The notes under the pieces: model-generated
Told to the model about the DNA's origin: nothing
The model's database searches: none
What the model saw: the letters and a program-made list of their open reading frames with translations, nothing else
DNA from: Candidatus Methanoperedens sp.
GTDB taxonomy: Archaea > Halobacteriota > Methanosarcinia > Methanosarcinales > Methanoperedenaceae
Direction of reading: 5' to 3'
Assembly: GCA_028715885.1 (NCBI GenBank)
Contig: JAQUQX010000012.1
Span: forward strand, 1 to 45,677
DNA length: 45,677 bases
Part shown: positions 39,284-45,677 of the stretch, in pieces
How positions within the stretch are numbered: position 1 is the stretch's first letter
Layout of the letters: every line of letters begins with the position of its first letter
Position numbers and translations under genes: made by a program

Positions 39284-40647
39284 TGCACTTTAAAAGCTCG
39301 TTCAGGGTAGCAGTACTTGATTTAACGCATGGCGGCACGGTAATAGCCGGGAAACTTAAGAAGCTCGTAGGCTCAGTGGCGGCGGTAGATGTATATAATA
39401 CCCTGAGCGCTGAAGAATTGGATGGGTTAGAAAAAGACGGCATCAGAACTTCCCGGGAACCTCTTAACGCATCGGATTTTGACGTTATAGTCGCGCCCGT
39501 GCATCTTGATAAAAATTACCCCATGCTTGTGGATGCACTTTCGAATAACATCCCTGTTTTATCGCATCATGCAGCAGCAGGCGAGATACTATCCGGGTAC
39601 AATCTCAACGACAAAACACTGGTTGAGATAACTGGTACGAAGGCAAAAACAAGCTCAGCTATCCTGCTTGCCGGGATTTTATCGAAAGAAAAAAAAGTTG
39701 TCTCGCATACAAGCCGCGGACTTGAAGACTGGGATGCCGGAAAAGTTGTTAAAAAAGGCTTGAGCATAACCCCAGCCAGCATTCTTTCAGCGCTGGATGC
39801 AGTTTTAGAGGCGGGTATCGAATTTGAAGTATTCATATCCGAAATTTCACTTGGGGGGACAGGTTGCGCTGATATCGGTGTGATTACCACAATAGCCAAT
39901 GACTATAAAATAGCCAATGGCACAGGGCTTGCAAGCGATGCCAAGCGCCAGATGATACTCAGTGCAAAACCCGGAAGTACGCTTGTGATAAATAACGATG
40001 CGTTGAGGTTTTTCGGGTCATGCAGGAGGGATATGGATATTATTTCATTCACCGATTCGGTCAATGCTTCCTGCAATGTCTATTACGAGGACGAAAAGAC
40101 AATAGCGTATTATCTTGGTAAAAAACACGGCAGGATACGTCTCCCTGATGCGCAGGATTACGACATGAATTCCTATAAAACAGCGTTTGTGTGCGCTGCT
40201 GCGGCTGCTCTGGCAATAAATATAGGGGCAAATACAATCGAACGCTCGCTGCGTGAATTTAGCGGCGCTGAAGGACGAATGAAAAAAACATCCCTCGAAG
40301 GAAGAACGCTTATAGACAACTCAAACTCGGGGATGGACATTAAGGCGGCTGAGAGGGCATTGTTATTTGCGCAGGCTCAGGGTGGGAGAATTGTAATGGT
40401 ACTGGGGGAGGAGGCAAAAGAGGTATGCGAAGGGCTTGAACCCGGCGGAGTTGAGCGATTTATCAGGAAGCATCTGACTGAACTTGAGGCGCTGGTGCTT
40501 GTGGGGGAGAGGATGAAACCGCTTGTTCAGGATAATACCGGGGGTAGGATTTATTATGCGGACGATTTAGCCAGTGGAATTGAACTCGCAAAAAGATTGA
40601 CAGGGGAAAAGGATATTATTTTATCATGTGTTAAGTGTTTTAGATAA
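39283..40647 (+). CDS. cfbE: Coenzyme F430 synthetase (Mur-ligase-like CfbE)
   Basis: A 454-residue Mur ligase homologue. The P-loop is G118-T-K-A-K-T-S124 ('EITGTKAKTSSAI'), with 'SEISLGGTGCADIGVITTIANDY' and 'LIDNSNSGMDIKAAERAL' in the central and C-terminal Mur domains. The N-terminal domain has 'FRVAVLDLTHGGTVIAG' and 'VAPVHLDKNYPML', typical of the methanogen-specific CfbE branch. CfbE uses ATP to activate the g-propionate side chain and close the last carbocyclic ring of F430, the nickel cofactor of methyl-coenzyme M reductase. The ATG overlaps the cfbA TGA by one base. Confidence 0.9.
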   Translation: MHFKSSFRVAVLDLTHGGTVIAGKLKKLVGSVAAVDVYNTLSAEELDGLEKDGIRTSREPLNASDFDVIVAPVHLDKNYPMLVDALSNNIPVLSHHAAAGEILSGYNLNDKTLVEITGTKAKTSSAILLAGILSKEKKVVSHTSRGLEDWDAGKVVKKGLSITPASILSALDAVLEAGIEFEVFISEISLGGTGCADIGVITTIANDYKIANGTGLASDAKRQMILSAKPGSTLVINNDALRFFGSCRRDMDIISFTDSVNASCNVYYEDEKTIAYYLGKKHGRIRLPDAQDYDMNSYKTAFVCAAAAALAINIGANTIERSLREFSGAEGRMKKTSLEGRTLIDNSNSGMDIKAAERALLFAQAQGGRIVMVLGEEAKEVCEGLEPGGVERFIRKHLTELEALVLVGERMKPLVQDNTGGRIYYADDLASGIELAKRLTGEKDIILSCVKCFR

Positions 40648-40675
40648 ATGATGACTGATATGTCGTGATGGGCTT

Positions 40676-41113
40676 TTAGCCAGTTTTTGCTTTTAACTCT
40701 TTCAAACTTTCGATTCTCACGATACCATCAACAGCATCGAAATGTTGCCTGTCAAAAGATACAAGTAGTTCTATTCCCTGCCTGTTCATAATAGCGCATA
40801 TAATTGCATCAAAACTTGGCATAGGATGAAGCTTGAAGATTTCCAGTTCATTGAGCATATCTTCAATATCGCAGGTCAACACAGTAACATCCTCTGCTTC
40901 AATCAAACCAAGCGTCTTATCGATCGCTGTGAAGTGATTTACTTTTTTCCACAGCACATATTGCAGCTCAAGCACCGTTACATCGCAGGTATAAAAATTC
41001 AGGCTAATATGTTCGGTGTCTATTATTTCAATTGCCTGCTTATGGAATTCATCCTCGATATTGAAGTAAGCCACCAGGGCGCTGGCATCGAGGAAGAGAT
41101 TGTATTGCTTCAT
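40676..41113 (-). CDS. vapC: VapC-type PIN-domain ribonuclease toxin
   Basis: A 145-residue PIN-domain protein with all four acidic residues: D9 ('LFLDASALVAYF'), E49 ('VTVLELQYVL'), D102 ('PSFDAIICAIM') and D121 ('LVSFDRQHFD'). VapC toxins cleave RNA, often initiator tRNA or rRNA, with Mg2+. It follows its antitoxin with a 4-bp overlap (41110-41113), the standard toxin-antitoxin order. It converges on cfbE with a 28-bp gap. The active site is intact, so the toxin is probably functional. Confidence 0.92.
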   Translation of the reverse strand: MKQYNLFLDASALVAYFNIEDEFHKQAIEIIDTEHISLNFYTCDVTVLELQYVLWKKVNHFTAIDKTLGLIEAEDVTVLTCDIEDMLNELEIFKLHPMPSFDAIICAIMNRQGIELLVSFDRQHFDAVDGIVRIESLKELKAKTG

Positions 41114-41382
41114 AGATTGTATTCTCTATCCACAAGCTCTTCTGCGCTCGCTCTTGAGAGTTTTCGTCCACCGCGTATGCTTCCTTTAAGTTCTTTGATG
41201 GATTTGACAGGTCTTCTGAAAAGCACCCGTATTTCCCCATTTCTATCGTACCAGACGACCTGCATCCCCTGTTTCACTGCGTAAGCTCTGCGGATTTCTT
41301 TTGGGATTGTGGTTCTGAATCCATAGGCTACGTTTGTTTTAACTATTCTGGTTTTGGGCACTTTGAGTCTGATTTTAACCAT
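41110..41382 (-). CDS. vapB: AbrB/SpoVT-type antitoxin (VapB-like)
   Basis: About 90 residues from the ATG at 41380-41382; a longer frame starts at 41406. The swapped-hairpin AbrB fold is visible in 'KVPKTRIVKTNVAYGFRTTIPKEIRRAYAV' in overlapping form, followed by 'GMQVVWYDRNGEIRVLF'. The C-terminal tail ('SIRGGRKLSRASAEELVD') is the usual toxin-binding part. It overlaps vapC by 4 bp. The shorter start has a weak AGGA site upstream, while the longer one follows a TATA-like ACTATAATATG with no leader; both remain possible. Confidence 0.85.
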   Translation of the reverse strand: MVKIRLKVPKTRIVKTNVAYGFRTTIPKEIRRAYAVKQGMQVVWYDRNGEIRVLFRRPVKSIKELKGSIRGGRKLSRASAEELVDREYNL

Positions 41383-41538
41383 ATTCCTATATCTTCTTTG
41401 GCGCATATTATAGTTTGTGGTTGGATTTTAATATTTGCCATGAAATGATTAATCTGGTTCACAATGCTTGTCTCACCTCAAAGAGCGCGAATAACGTAAA
41501 GTAGAGCAGCAATCTTTATAAAAAAACAACGAACAAAA

Positions 41539-41595
41539 ATGAACTTGTACGAACTCAGCGGTGCAATGTCAGCCCGCGGCGCAGATGAGTTTTAA
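41539..41595 (+). CDS. Possible leaderless 18-codon small ORF
   Basis: An ATG at 41539 begins MNLYELSGAMSARGADEF and ends at TAA 41593-41595. A TATA-like stretch CTTTATAAAAAAAC (about 41512-41525) is at a suitable distance for a leaderless start. The peptide could also be the remnant of a lost gene. Besides this, the 224-bp gap (41407-41630) shows nothing I can name. Confidence 0.25.
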   Translation: MNLYELSGAMSARGADEF

Positions 41596-41630
41596 CAATA
41601 TCCTTAACTGCTGCTACTTTAACCGCATCT

Positions 41631-41927
41631 TCACCCGAAAATCATCCCCATACCGCTTGCTGCATTCTCAGCTTCGGCGATAAAAGCGGCTGTCACAATT
41701 TTCATCTCCTCGCCCATGAGTTTTAGAAGACCACAGCCCTCGAATTTTTCCTCTGCGCGGTCGATGTCCTCGGAATTTGCTTTGATATAAAGAAAATAAC
41801 CTTTACGCTCAGAGCCAAGAAGCTTGCACTCGCGAACAGTATAGCCGATGCGCTTGAAGAAATCGTCCTCTAATACTTTTGACACGTCTTTGCTTACTTT
41901 GTCTTCATAGAAATAAACGGATTCCAT
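41631..41927 (-). CDS. Conserved-looking small cytosolic protein, function unknown
   Basis: A 98-residue soluble protein: 'MESVYFYEDKVSKDVSKVLEDDFFKRIGYTVRECKLLG...YFLYIKANSEDIDRAEEKFEGCGLLKLMGEEMKIVTAAF' in outline. Predicted pattern alpha, beta, beta, alpha, beta, like a small ferredoxin-type fold; two cysteines, no obvious metal motif. A strong GAGGAAAG ribosome site precedes the ATG, which supports a real gene. I do not recognise a family. It lies downstream of a HAD phosphatase on the same strand, 52 bp away. Confidence 0.65.
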   Translation of the reverse strand: MESVYFYEDKVSKDVSKVLEDDFFKRIGYTVRECKLLGSERKGYFLYIKANSEDIDRAEEKFEGCGLLKLMGEEMKIVTAAFIAEAENAASGMGMIFG

Positions 41928-41979
41928 ATTTCTTTCCTCAAATACCTTAATGGCTGTGACGGTTAATAAATAATACCAA

Positions 41980-42633
41980 TCATTCGGACAATTCCAATCC
42001 CGCTATATAATCCCTCAGAGCAGCATGATTCGCAAGCACCACATCCGCATCCTTCAACCTCTGCGCCTCAACGTATGTGGGAATTGCTATGCAGAACAAC
42101 CCCGCCCTCTTTGCAGATTCCACGCCCAGCGGCGCATTCTCGATAACAATACATTCATCTTTTCTCACGTTGAGCATCTTGATAACTTTCAGATAAGGCT
42201 CAGGCGACGGCTTCCCCTCCCTGACATCATTTCCCGTGACCACAGCATCAAACGTGTCCAGGAAAAACCGCCCGAGCAATTCCATGACCACAGCTTTATC
42301 CGAGCCCGACACAACTCCGAGAAGACACCTGTTTTTCAATAAACCGAGGCAATCGTAAATTCCATCAAACACGGTAACCTTATTTGTCCGTGTAAAAATT
42401 TCTTTTTTCTTCTGTGCAAGCCCGACTATCTCCTCCGCATCAGGTATCCTTCCAGCCTTCTTAAATACCAGCCTGATAATCCCTTCATGGTTTGAGCCTT
42501 CAATATCGTAAATATCCTGCCTTGTGATATGGATACCCAGCTCGCCAAAAACGGTTTTCCACGCATCCGCATGGTCGGGCATGGAATCCACAAGCACGCC
42601 GTCCATGTCAAAAACCACTGCCTTAATTACCAT
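41980..42633 (-). CDS. HAD-superfamily phosphatase / beta-phosphoglucomutase-like
   Basis: About 217 residues from the ATG at 42631-42633; an upstream TTG frame (to 42666) is less likely. HAD motif I is 'VVFDMDGVLVDS' with both catalytic aspartates, motif II is 'GVVSGSD', the motif III lysine is in 'REGKPSPEPY' and motif IV is 'IVIENAPLGVESAKRAG'. The cap domain lies between motifs I and II, as in beta-phosphoglucomutase and phosphoglycolate phosphatase. The substrate is probably a sugar or glycolate phosphate. A BRE/TATA-like GGGAGGTATAAAAT (about 42674-42687) lies upstream on the minus strand. Divergent from the first gcvH-like gene. Confidence 0.88.
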   Translation of the reverse strand: MVIKAVVFDMDGVLVDSMPDHADAWKTVFGELGIHITRQDIYDIEGSNHEGIIRLVFKKAGRIPDAEEIVGLAQKKKEIFTRTNKVTVFDGIYDCLGLLKNRCLLGVVSGSDKAVVMELLGRFFLDTFDAVVTGNDVREGKPSPEPYLKVIKMLNVRKDECIVIENAPLGVESAKRAGLFCIAIPTYVEAQRLKDADVVLANHAALRDYIAGLELSE

Positions 42634-42701
42634 TTTATCTCGTTCCGGGACACCAATGCGCTGCAAAAGTATTTTATACCTCCCTTTAAATTGTAAGCAG
42701 C

Positions 42702-43124
42702 ATGAAGGCTTATGAATTCGAATTCCCCGAAGACAGGTATTACATGAAAAACCATGTATGGCTGAAGCAGGAGAAAGGCAATATCCTCATAGGTATTACA
42801 GAACTCGGACAAACCATGTCCAGAGGAATAGTGCATATAGACCTGCCTGAAATCGGCGAGTCAGTCAAAAAAGGAGACATGCTGGTGGCGTATGAAACCA
42901 TAAAAGCCGTCTCACAGGTCTCCCTGCCATTTGATGCAGAAGTCACAGGCGTAAATGAAAAACTCTGGGACGACCCCAATATCATTAACAGCAGCCCGTA
43001 CAGCGAATGGCTTGTAAAAGTGAAAGGCGAGTTTCATGAGGACTCTGTGATGAACGTGAAAGAAGCCGCTGAATACTACGGAAAATTAATAGCAAAAGAG
43101 CGGGAGCGGTTTGCCGATAATTAA
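42702..43124 (+). CDS. GcvH-like lipoyl-carrier protein 1
   Basis: A 140-residue GcvH-family protein. The hairpin that carries the lipoyl lysine is 'AYETIKAVSQVSLP' with K68, aligned with the ESVKAAS of GcvH; 'DRYYMKNHVWLKQE' and 'INSSPYSEWLVKV' are the family start and end blocks. The usual 'E-S-V-K' is altered to 'E-T-I-K', but Lys and hairpin are kept, so lipoylation is possible. No glycine cleavage genes (gcvT, gcvP) and no lipoate ligase lie in the window. It is followed by a second, divergent GcvH-like gene, which points to a job other than classical glycine cleavage. Confidence 0.88.
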   Translation: MKAYEFEFPEDRYYMKNHVWLKQEKGNILIGITELGQTMSRGIVHIDLPEIGESVKKGDMLVAYETIKAVSQVSLPFDAEVTGVNEKLWDDPNIINSSPYSEWLVKVKGEFHEDSVMNVKEAAEYYGKLIAKERERFADN

Positions 43125-43125
43125 G

Positions 43126-43135
43126 TTTATATATA
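43126..43135 (+). promoter_or_regulatory. TATA box of the second gcvH-like gene
   Basis: TTTATATATA lies just after the stop of the first gcvH-like gene, about 35-40 bp ahead of the ATG at 43169, with a GAGG ribosome site (about 43159-43162) in between. The second gene thus has its own promoter besides any read-through from the first. Confidence 0.5.
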
Positions 43136-43168
43136 GTGATGTAATAACACATAAAACGAGGAAAAAAC

Positions 43169-43597
43169 ATGGCGGAAATAGAAGGATATAATCTTCCGGA
43201 AGAGCTGTATTATACAAAGGATCACACATGGGCGAGGGTAGAAGATAACGGGACAGTAACCGTGGGCATGGACGCCTATGGCGCGAAAGCCGCAGGTAAT
43301 ATTGAGTTCATAGACCTTCCCATGGAGGATGACGAATTTGATGCCGGGGAGGCGTTTGGCTCACTGGAATCCGCGAAATGGGTGGGGGGGCTGCTGATGC
43401 CAGTTGCAGGCACGGTAATCTCAGTCAATGAAAGCATTGAGGATGAACTCACCATCCTGAAAGAAGACCCTTATGGCGAGGGGTGGTTAATCAAGGTAAA
43501 ACCCTCTAACTTAAAAGACGAATTGAAAACCCTTGTTCATGGCGCTGATGTAGTTCCCTGGCTTAAGAAAGAGATTGAAACCCGAAAGAAAAAATAA
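43169..43597 (+). CDS. GcvH-like lipoyl-carrier protein 2
   Basis: A 142-residue GcvH-family protein. 'EELYYTKDHTWARVEDNG', 'GNIEFIDLPMEDDEFDAGEAFGSLESAKWVGGLLMPVAGTV' in overlapping form, and 'DPYGEGWLIKV' match GcvH. The lipoyl lysine is K70 in 'ESAKWV'. It differs widely from copy 1, so the duplication is old. Such orphan H-proteins are known elsewhere to serve sulfur-linked heterodisulfide reductase-like systems or other lipoate-dependent reactions; which applies here is unknown. It converges on the JAMM gene without a gap. Confidence 0.9.
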   Translation: MAEIEGYNLPEELYYTKDHTWARVEDNGTVTVGMDAYGAKAAGNIEFIDLPMEDDEFDAGEAFGSLESAKWVGGLLMPVAGTVISVNESIEDELTILKEDPYGEGWLIKVKPSNLKDELKTLVHGADVVPWLKKEIETRKKK

Positions 43598-43987
43598 TTA
43601 CCAGTTTTCCTCATCCTCTTTAAACTTGTAATCAACGACCGCAAGCCTGACAGGTTCTCCTTTGTTATTATAGCATGTCCAGCTTGAGAGGTCATAAGGG
43701 GCGCCCACAATAATGTGATATTGCCCTTTCCTGTCGAATAGTTCGAGGTCTTCGGTCGAGGGGTGTGTATCCCCTGTCGGGTGGCTGTGGACGGTTCCGA
43801 CCGTGTGTATGTTAGGAAGCATAAATAACTGCATCACGGCACTCTCATCGCTTGATTCTGTTCCGGGGACGATGACCACATCCGTTATAATATCGCCTTC
43901 TGCTGAAAGCATGCCTGCGAACTCCAGCGGGGCTGATGATTTGCTTACTTCGAGTATGAATAATAACGTTTCTTTTGCGATTTTCAT
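43598..43987 (-). CDS. JAMM/MPN-domain metalloprotease
   Basis: A 129-residue JAB1/MPN+ protein with the full zinc motif: E22, then H67-S-H69-P-x6-S77-T-E-D80 ('VHSHPTGDTHPSTEDL'). JAMM proteases cleave isopeptide bonds; the archaeal enzyme HvJAMM1 removes SAMP ubiquitin-like proteins. The alternative is release of sulfur-carrier proteins, as in bacterial Mec+ proteins. No SAMP-like or E1-like gene is in the window. Convergent with the second gcvH-like gene. The 274-bp region upstream (43988-44261) is very AT-rich; I see no gene in it. Confidence 0.9.
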   Translation of the reverse strand: MKIAKETLLFILEVSKSSAPLEFAGMLSAEGDIITDVVIVPGTESSDESAVMQLFMLPNIHTVGTVHSHPTGDTHPSTEDLELFDRKGQYHIIVGAPYDLSSWTCYNNKGEPVRLAVVDYKFKEDEENW

Positions 43988-44261
43988 CTGTGCTCAATTG
44001 GGTGAATTCTTTTATTTGTGTAAAAACCTGTGTATTAATTCATTTTAAATCAAACCCGGTCTTACGGTAAATAAAGATTTTTAAACTTTTATTTACAAAA
44101 ATAAGAATAATTTAAGGTTTTAATTTTAAAAAATCAAAAAATACATTCTAATTTTAGTTTTAAATCATTAGTAAATATTATTTATTATAATACAACTGTA
44201 CAATTTTTTATTTATGAAGAGAATTTCGAGAGTAAAATATATATCTTATTAAAATTAATTA
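43988..44261. other. AT-rich intergenic region without a recognisable gene
   Basis: About 270 bp of strongly AT-rich sequence with runs of A and T. Near the right end, AAAATATATATCTTATT (about 44236-44252) is a TATA candidate for the small membrane protein. No palindrome or repeat stands out. Confidence 0.5.
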
Positions 44262-44474
44262 ATGTTGAATGAAATGACTGAGAGCATTATGCTAAAACCT
44301 TTTATGGTTTTAGTTTTCATGACAGGCGCAGTAATAAAAAGTTTGAGTCTGGTATTTAATTACAATTTCAGCGATACGATTATAGTAGTTATCTCCATAT
44401 TTTCCTTAGTCAGCCTGACACTGATATTTTATTATATATCTATAAAAAATTTCCCCGGTACAATTAAAAAGTAG
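44262..44474 (+). CDS. Small two-helix membrane protein, unknown
   Basis: A 70-residue hydrophobic protein with two helices (about 12-32 and 38-58) and a basic end ('NFPGTIKK'). A TATA-like box lies about 20-25 bp before the first ATG; a second ATG four codons in (44274) would suit a leaderless start. It has no recognised family. The setting, next to the four-helix signalling-type membrane gene at 44533-44904, is the only clue. An AT-rich chance frame cannot be excluded. Confidence 0.45.
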   Translation: MLNEMTESIMLKPFMVLVFMTGAVIKSLSLVFNYNFSDTIIVVISIFSLVSLTLIFYYISIKNFPGTIKK

Positions 44475-44532
44475 TTGTTAAATCGATTCCTGCATAATTA
44501 TAACAGGTTGAATATGTGAAAGTATCAAAAAT

Positions 44533-44904
44533 TTAAGGTTCAAACGCTTTTGGGGAATGCGTACTTATAAACACGAAATAGCTATATATCGCGTGGATGA
44601 AAGCCAATAGAAAGATGACCTGGGTTATCTCTAACATATAGTATTTATTAAGCATCTCTCCTGTTCTGGTGAACAAAACCATAAATTTGGTTACTGCATT
44701 TAAGGCAAATGCGGCTCCAGCAATCGATATATACGTCCATGTCTGTTGAGTAATGGCATGATTGAGAAAAATTCTTGCTTTTAGTAAGTCTCTATTCAGT
44801 CTTTGCATGTTGAAAATGACCAGTCCACTAATCAGGACAATAAGTGTCGCTGCACATACGTTAAATATCTCCATAAATATTTCAATATAGCTCATCGCAA
44901 ACAT
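44533..44904 (-). CDS. Small four-helix membrane protein, paralogue of the gene at 140-490
   Basis: A 123-residue protein with four hydrophobic helices (about 12-32, 55-75, 76-92 and 93-112). Between helices 1 and 2 it carries 'LLKARIFLNHAITQQTWTY', which corresponds to 'IVKARIFLDK...WIY' in the copy at the left end of the window, followed by the same 'AGA' turn. Overall identity is low but layout and length agree, so the two share ancestry. Two start codons (M1 and M4) are possible. No enzyme motif. It stands next to a small two-helix protein and tRNA-Lys, not next to KaiC or roadblock genes, so its context differs from copy 1. Confidence 0.75.
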   Translation of the reverse strand: MFAMSYIEIFMEIFNVCAATLIVLISGLVIFNMQRLNRDLLKARIFLNHAITQQTWTYISIAGAAFALNAVTKFMVLFTRTGEMLNKYYMLEITQVIFLLAFIHAIYSYFVFISTHSPKAFEP

Positions 44905-45009
44905 TGCAACCCTTCACTTGTTTTATGTGATACTATTGTTTATAGATTCTGGTTGTGGCTGCGAAATGTATATATTAAGATAACATTATTAGAGAAAAGC
45001 CCTTTTTAT

Positions 45010-45083
45010 GGGCTGGTAGCTTAGACAGGCAGAGCGTCGGACTCTTAATCCGACGGCCGTGGGTTCAAATCCCTCCCAGCCCG
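45010..45083 (+). tRNA. tRNA-Lys (anticodon CTT)
   Basis: A 74-nt cloverleaf. Acceptor stem GGGCTGG (45010-45016) pairs perfectly with CCAGCCC (45076-45082), with G as discriminator. The anticodon stem TCGGA/TCCGA encloses the loop CTCTTAA, anticodon CTT, so it reads AAG lysine codons. The T arm is GTGGG-TTCAAAT-CCCTC with one mismatch. CCA is not encoded. A TATA-like GTATATATTA lies about 40 bp upstream and a short T-run (CTTTTG) follows the gene. Confidence 0.95.
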
Positions 45084-45246
45084 CTTTTGACATAAAAAAG
45101 GAATGCTTAATCACAGGAGTCAATTTTTTAAGACCATCTTGAATGAATAATCATTAATGATGCCGAAAACTATTTCTATTGTTAGTAGTAACTTAACTAG
45201 AGGAAATGGTGTTACCATTTATCTTAAAGTAGCTGGAGAAATAACT

Positions 45247-45579
45247 ATGGGAAATAATAAAACAGCATTAGGTATTGATGAAAATATCGAAGGTGTGCTC
45301 TGTTATGTCCTGGGATTTATAACCGGGATAGTATTTATGGTTTTAGAAAAAGAAAATAAATTTGTCAGGTTTCATGCAATGCAGTCAATAGCGACTTTTC
45401 TGCCTCTTTTTGTGATAGGGTATGTCATTGGATTTATCCCATTAATTGGATGGGTGATAGGGCCTCTCTTTGGATTATTAACATTAGTTCTGTGGTTATT
45501 ATTGATGTTCAAGGCATATAAAGGGGAGTTATATAAACTGCCAATAGCAGGGGATTTCGCAGAAAAACAGATTGGATAA
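45247..45579 (+). CDS. DUF4870-family membrane protein
   Basis: A 110-residue protein from the ATG at 45247, preceded by a GGAG site; an open frame reaching back to 45157 has no such support. It has three hydrophobic segments. 'IEGVLCYVLGFITGIVFMVLEKENKFVRFHAMQSI' in outline and the end 'KAYKGELYKLPIAGDFAEKQ' are the DUF4870 signature (a Phe-His-Ala-x-Gln-Ser turn between helices 1 and 2). Function is unknown. It lies between an intact tRNA-Lys and a copy of the tRNA 3' end, so it may have arrived with a small integrated element. Confidence 0.88.
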   Translation: MGNNKTALGIDENIEGVLCYVLGFITGIVFMVLEKENKFVRFHAMQSIATFLPLFVIGYVIGFIPLIGWVIGPLFGLLTLVLWLLLMFKAYKGELYKLPIAGDFAEKQIG

Positions 45580-45629
45580 GCCATGTGATTCTGTTATTTC
45601 CAGAGCTAAAAAAAAACAAAAATTCGTAT

Positions 45630-45665
45630 CTAATCCGATGGCTGTGGGTTCAAACCCCCAGCCCG
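45630..45665 (+). repeat. Partial copy of the tRNA-Lys 3' end
   Basis: The stretch from CTAATCCGA to CAGCCCG repeats the anticodon 3' arm, variable loop, T arm and acceptor 3' side of tRNA-Lys (45045-45083), with a few substitutions and two to three bases lost in the T-arm/acceptor junction. There is no 5' half before it, so it is not a tRNA gene. Such 3' tRNA copies are typical of integrase attachment sites; a decayed tandem tRNA is the alternative. Confidence 0.65.
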
Positions 45666-45677
45666 TGCGGAATATTG

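Noticed and set aside
45603-45677. A second complete tRNA gene at the right edge
   Set aside because: Only the 3' half is present; the sequence before it is an A-rich run with no acceptor or D-arm partner.

Overview
The window reads as a chromosome segment of a methane-metabolising archaeon of the Methanosarcinales type, most plausibly an ANME-2d ('Ca. Methanoperedens'-like) relative. The evidence is F420-dependent methylene-H4MPT dehydrogenase (mtd), coenzyme F430 genes (cfbA, cfbE), the F420 gene cofH, a dihydropteroate synthase-like pterin protein, archaeal lipid and information genes (archaetidylinositol phosphate synthase, TFE, prefoldin beta, Pcc1, Trm56) and a large c-type cytochrome maturation block. 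The genus is an inference. Coding is dense, with archaeal TATA boxes, many short or absent leaders and frequent ATGA overlaps.

Layout. 1-4.0 kb: signalling genes (roadblock/LC7 fragment, four-helix membrane protein, KaiC-like ATPase, stand-alone receiver, DUF5658-like membrane protein, 7TM/Cys-rich/DUF835 fusion). 4.1-11.2 kb: cytochrome c assembly and thiol redox (two CcdA, CcmF, thioredoxin, NapH/NosR-like polyferredoxin, PCYCGC protein). 11.3-15.2 kb: lipoprotein, radical SAM protein, PmbA/TldE. 15.2-19.0 kb: an AT-rich two-gene cassette, calcineurin-like phosphoesterase with a helical tail plus Hsp90-like ATPase, which is the best candidate for an undescribed system. 19.1-22.5 kb: inositol phosphate and archaetidylinositol synthesis, an aminotransferase, FAD synthase. 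22.5-25.9 kb: a defence-like island with a GC-rich Fic protein and an AT-rich restriction-modification locus whose nuclease aligns with EcoRV, plus a divergent winged-helix regulator. 26-31 kb: mtd, MarC, pterin and F420 genes. 31-38.6 kb: conserved archaeal housekeeping genes. 38.6-40.7 kb: the F430 pair behind an extraordinary C-tract/G-tract leader. 40.7-45.7 kb: VapBC, a HAD phosphatase, two GcvH-like proteins, a JAMM protease, a second copy of the four-helix membrane protein, tRNA-Lys and a repeated tRNA 3' fragment.

How the parts connect. The F420, pterin, Mtd and F430 genes serve the C1/methane pathway. The Ccm/Ccd genes serve extracytoplasmic cytochromes, although no CXXCH cytochrome gene lies in the window. 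Three foreign-looking patches (15.2-19.0, 22.5-25.9 and 40.7-41.4 kb) sit between housekeeping operons. Points of special interest: the phosphoesterase/Hsp90-like pair, the EcoRV-type locus, the strand-symmetric C/G-tract array ahead of cfbA, a palindromic element found ahead of two genes with a Shine-Dalgarno-like loop, a citramalate/isopropylmalate synthase frame with no usable start codon, and a duplicated tRNA-Lys 3' end.
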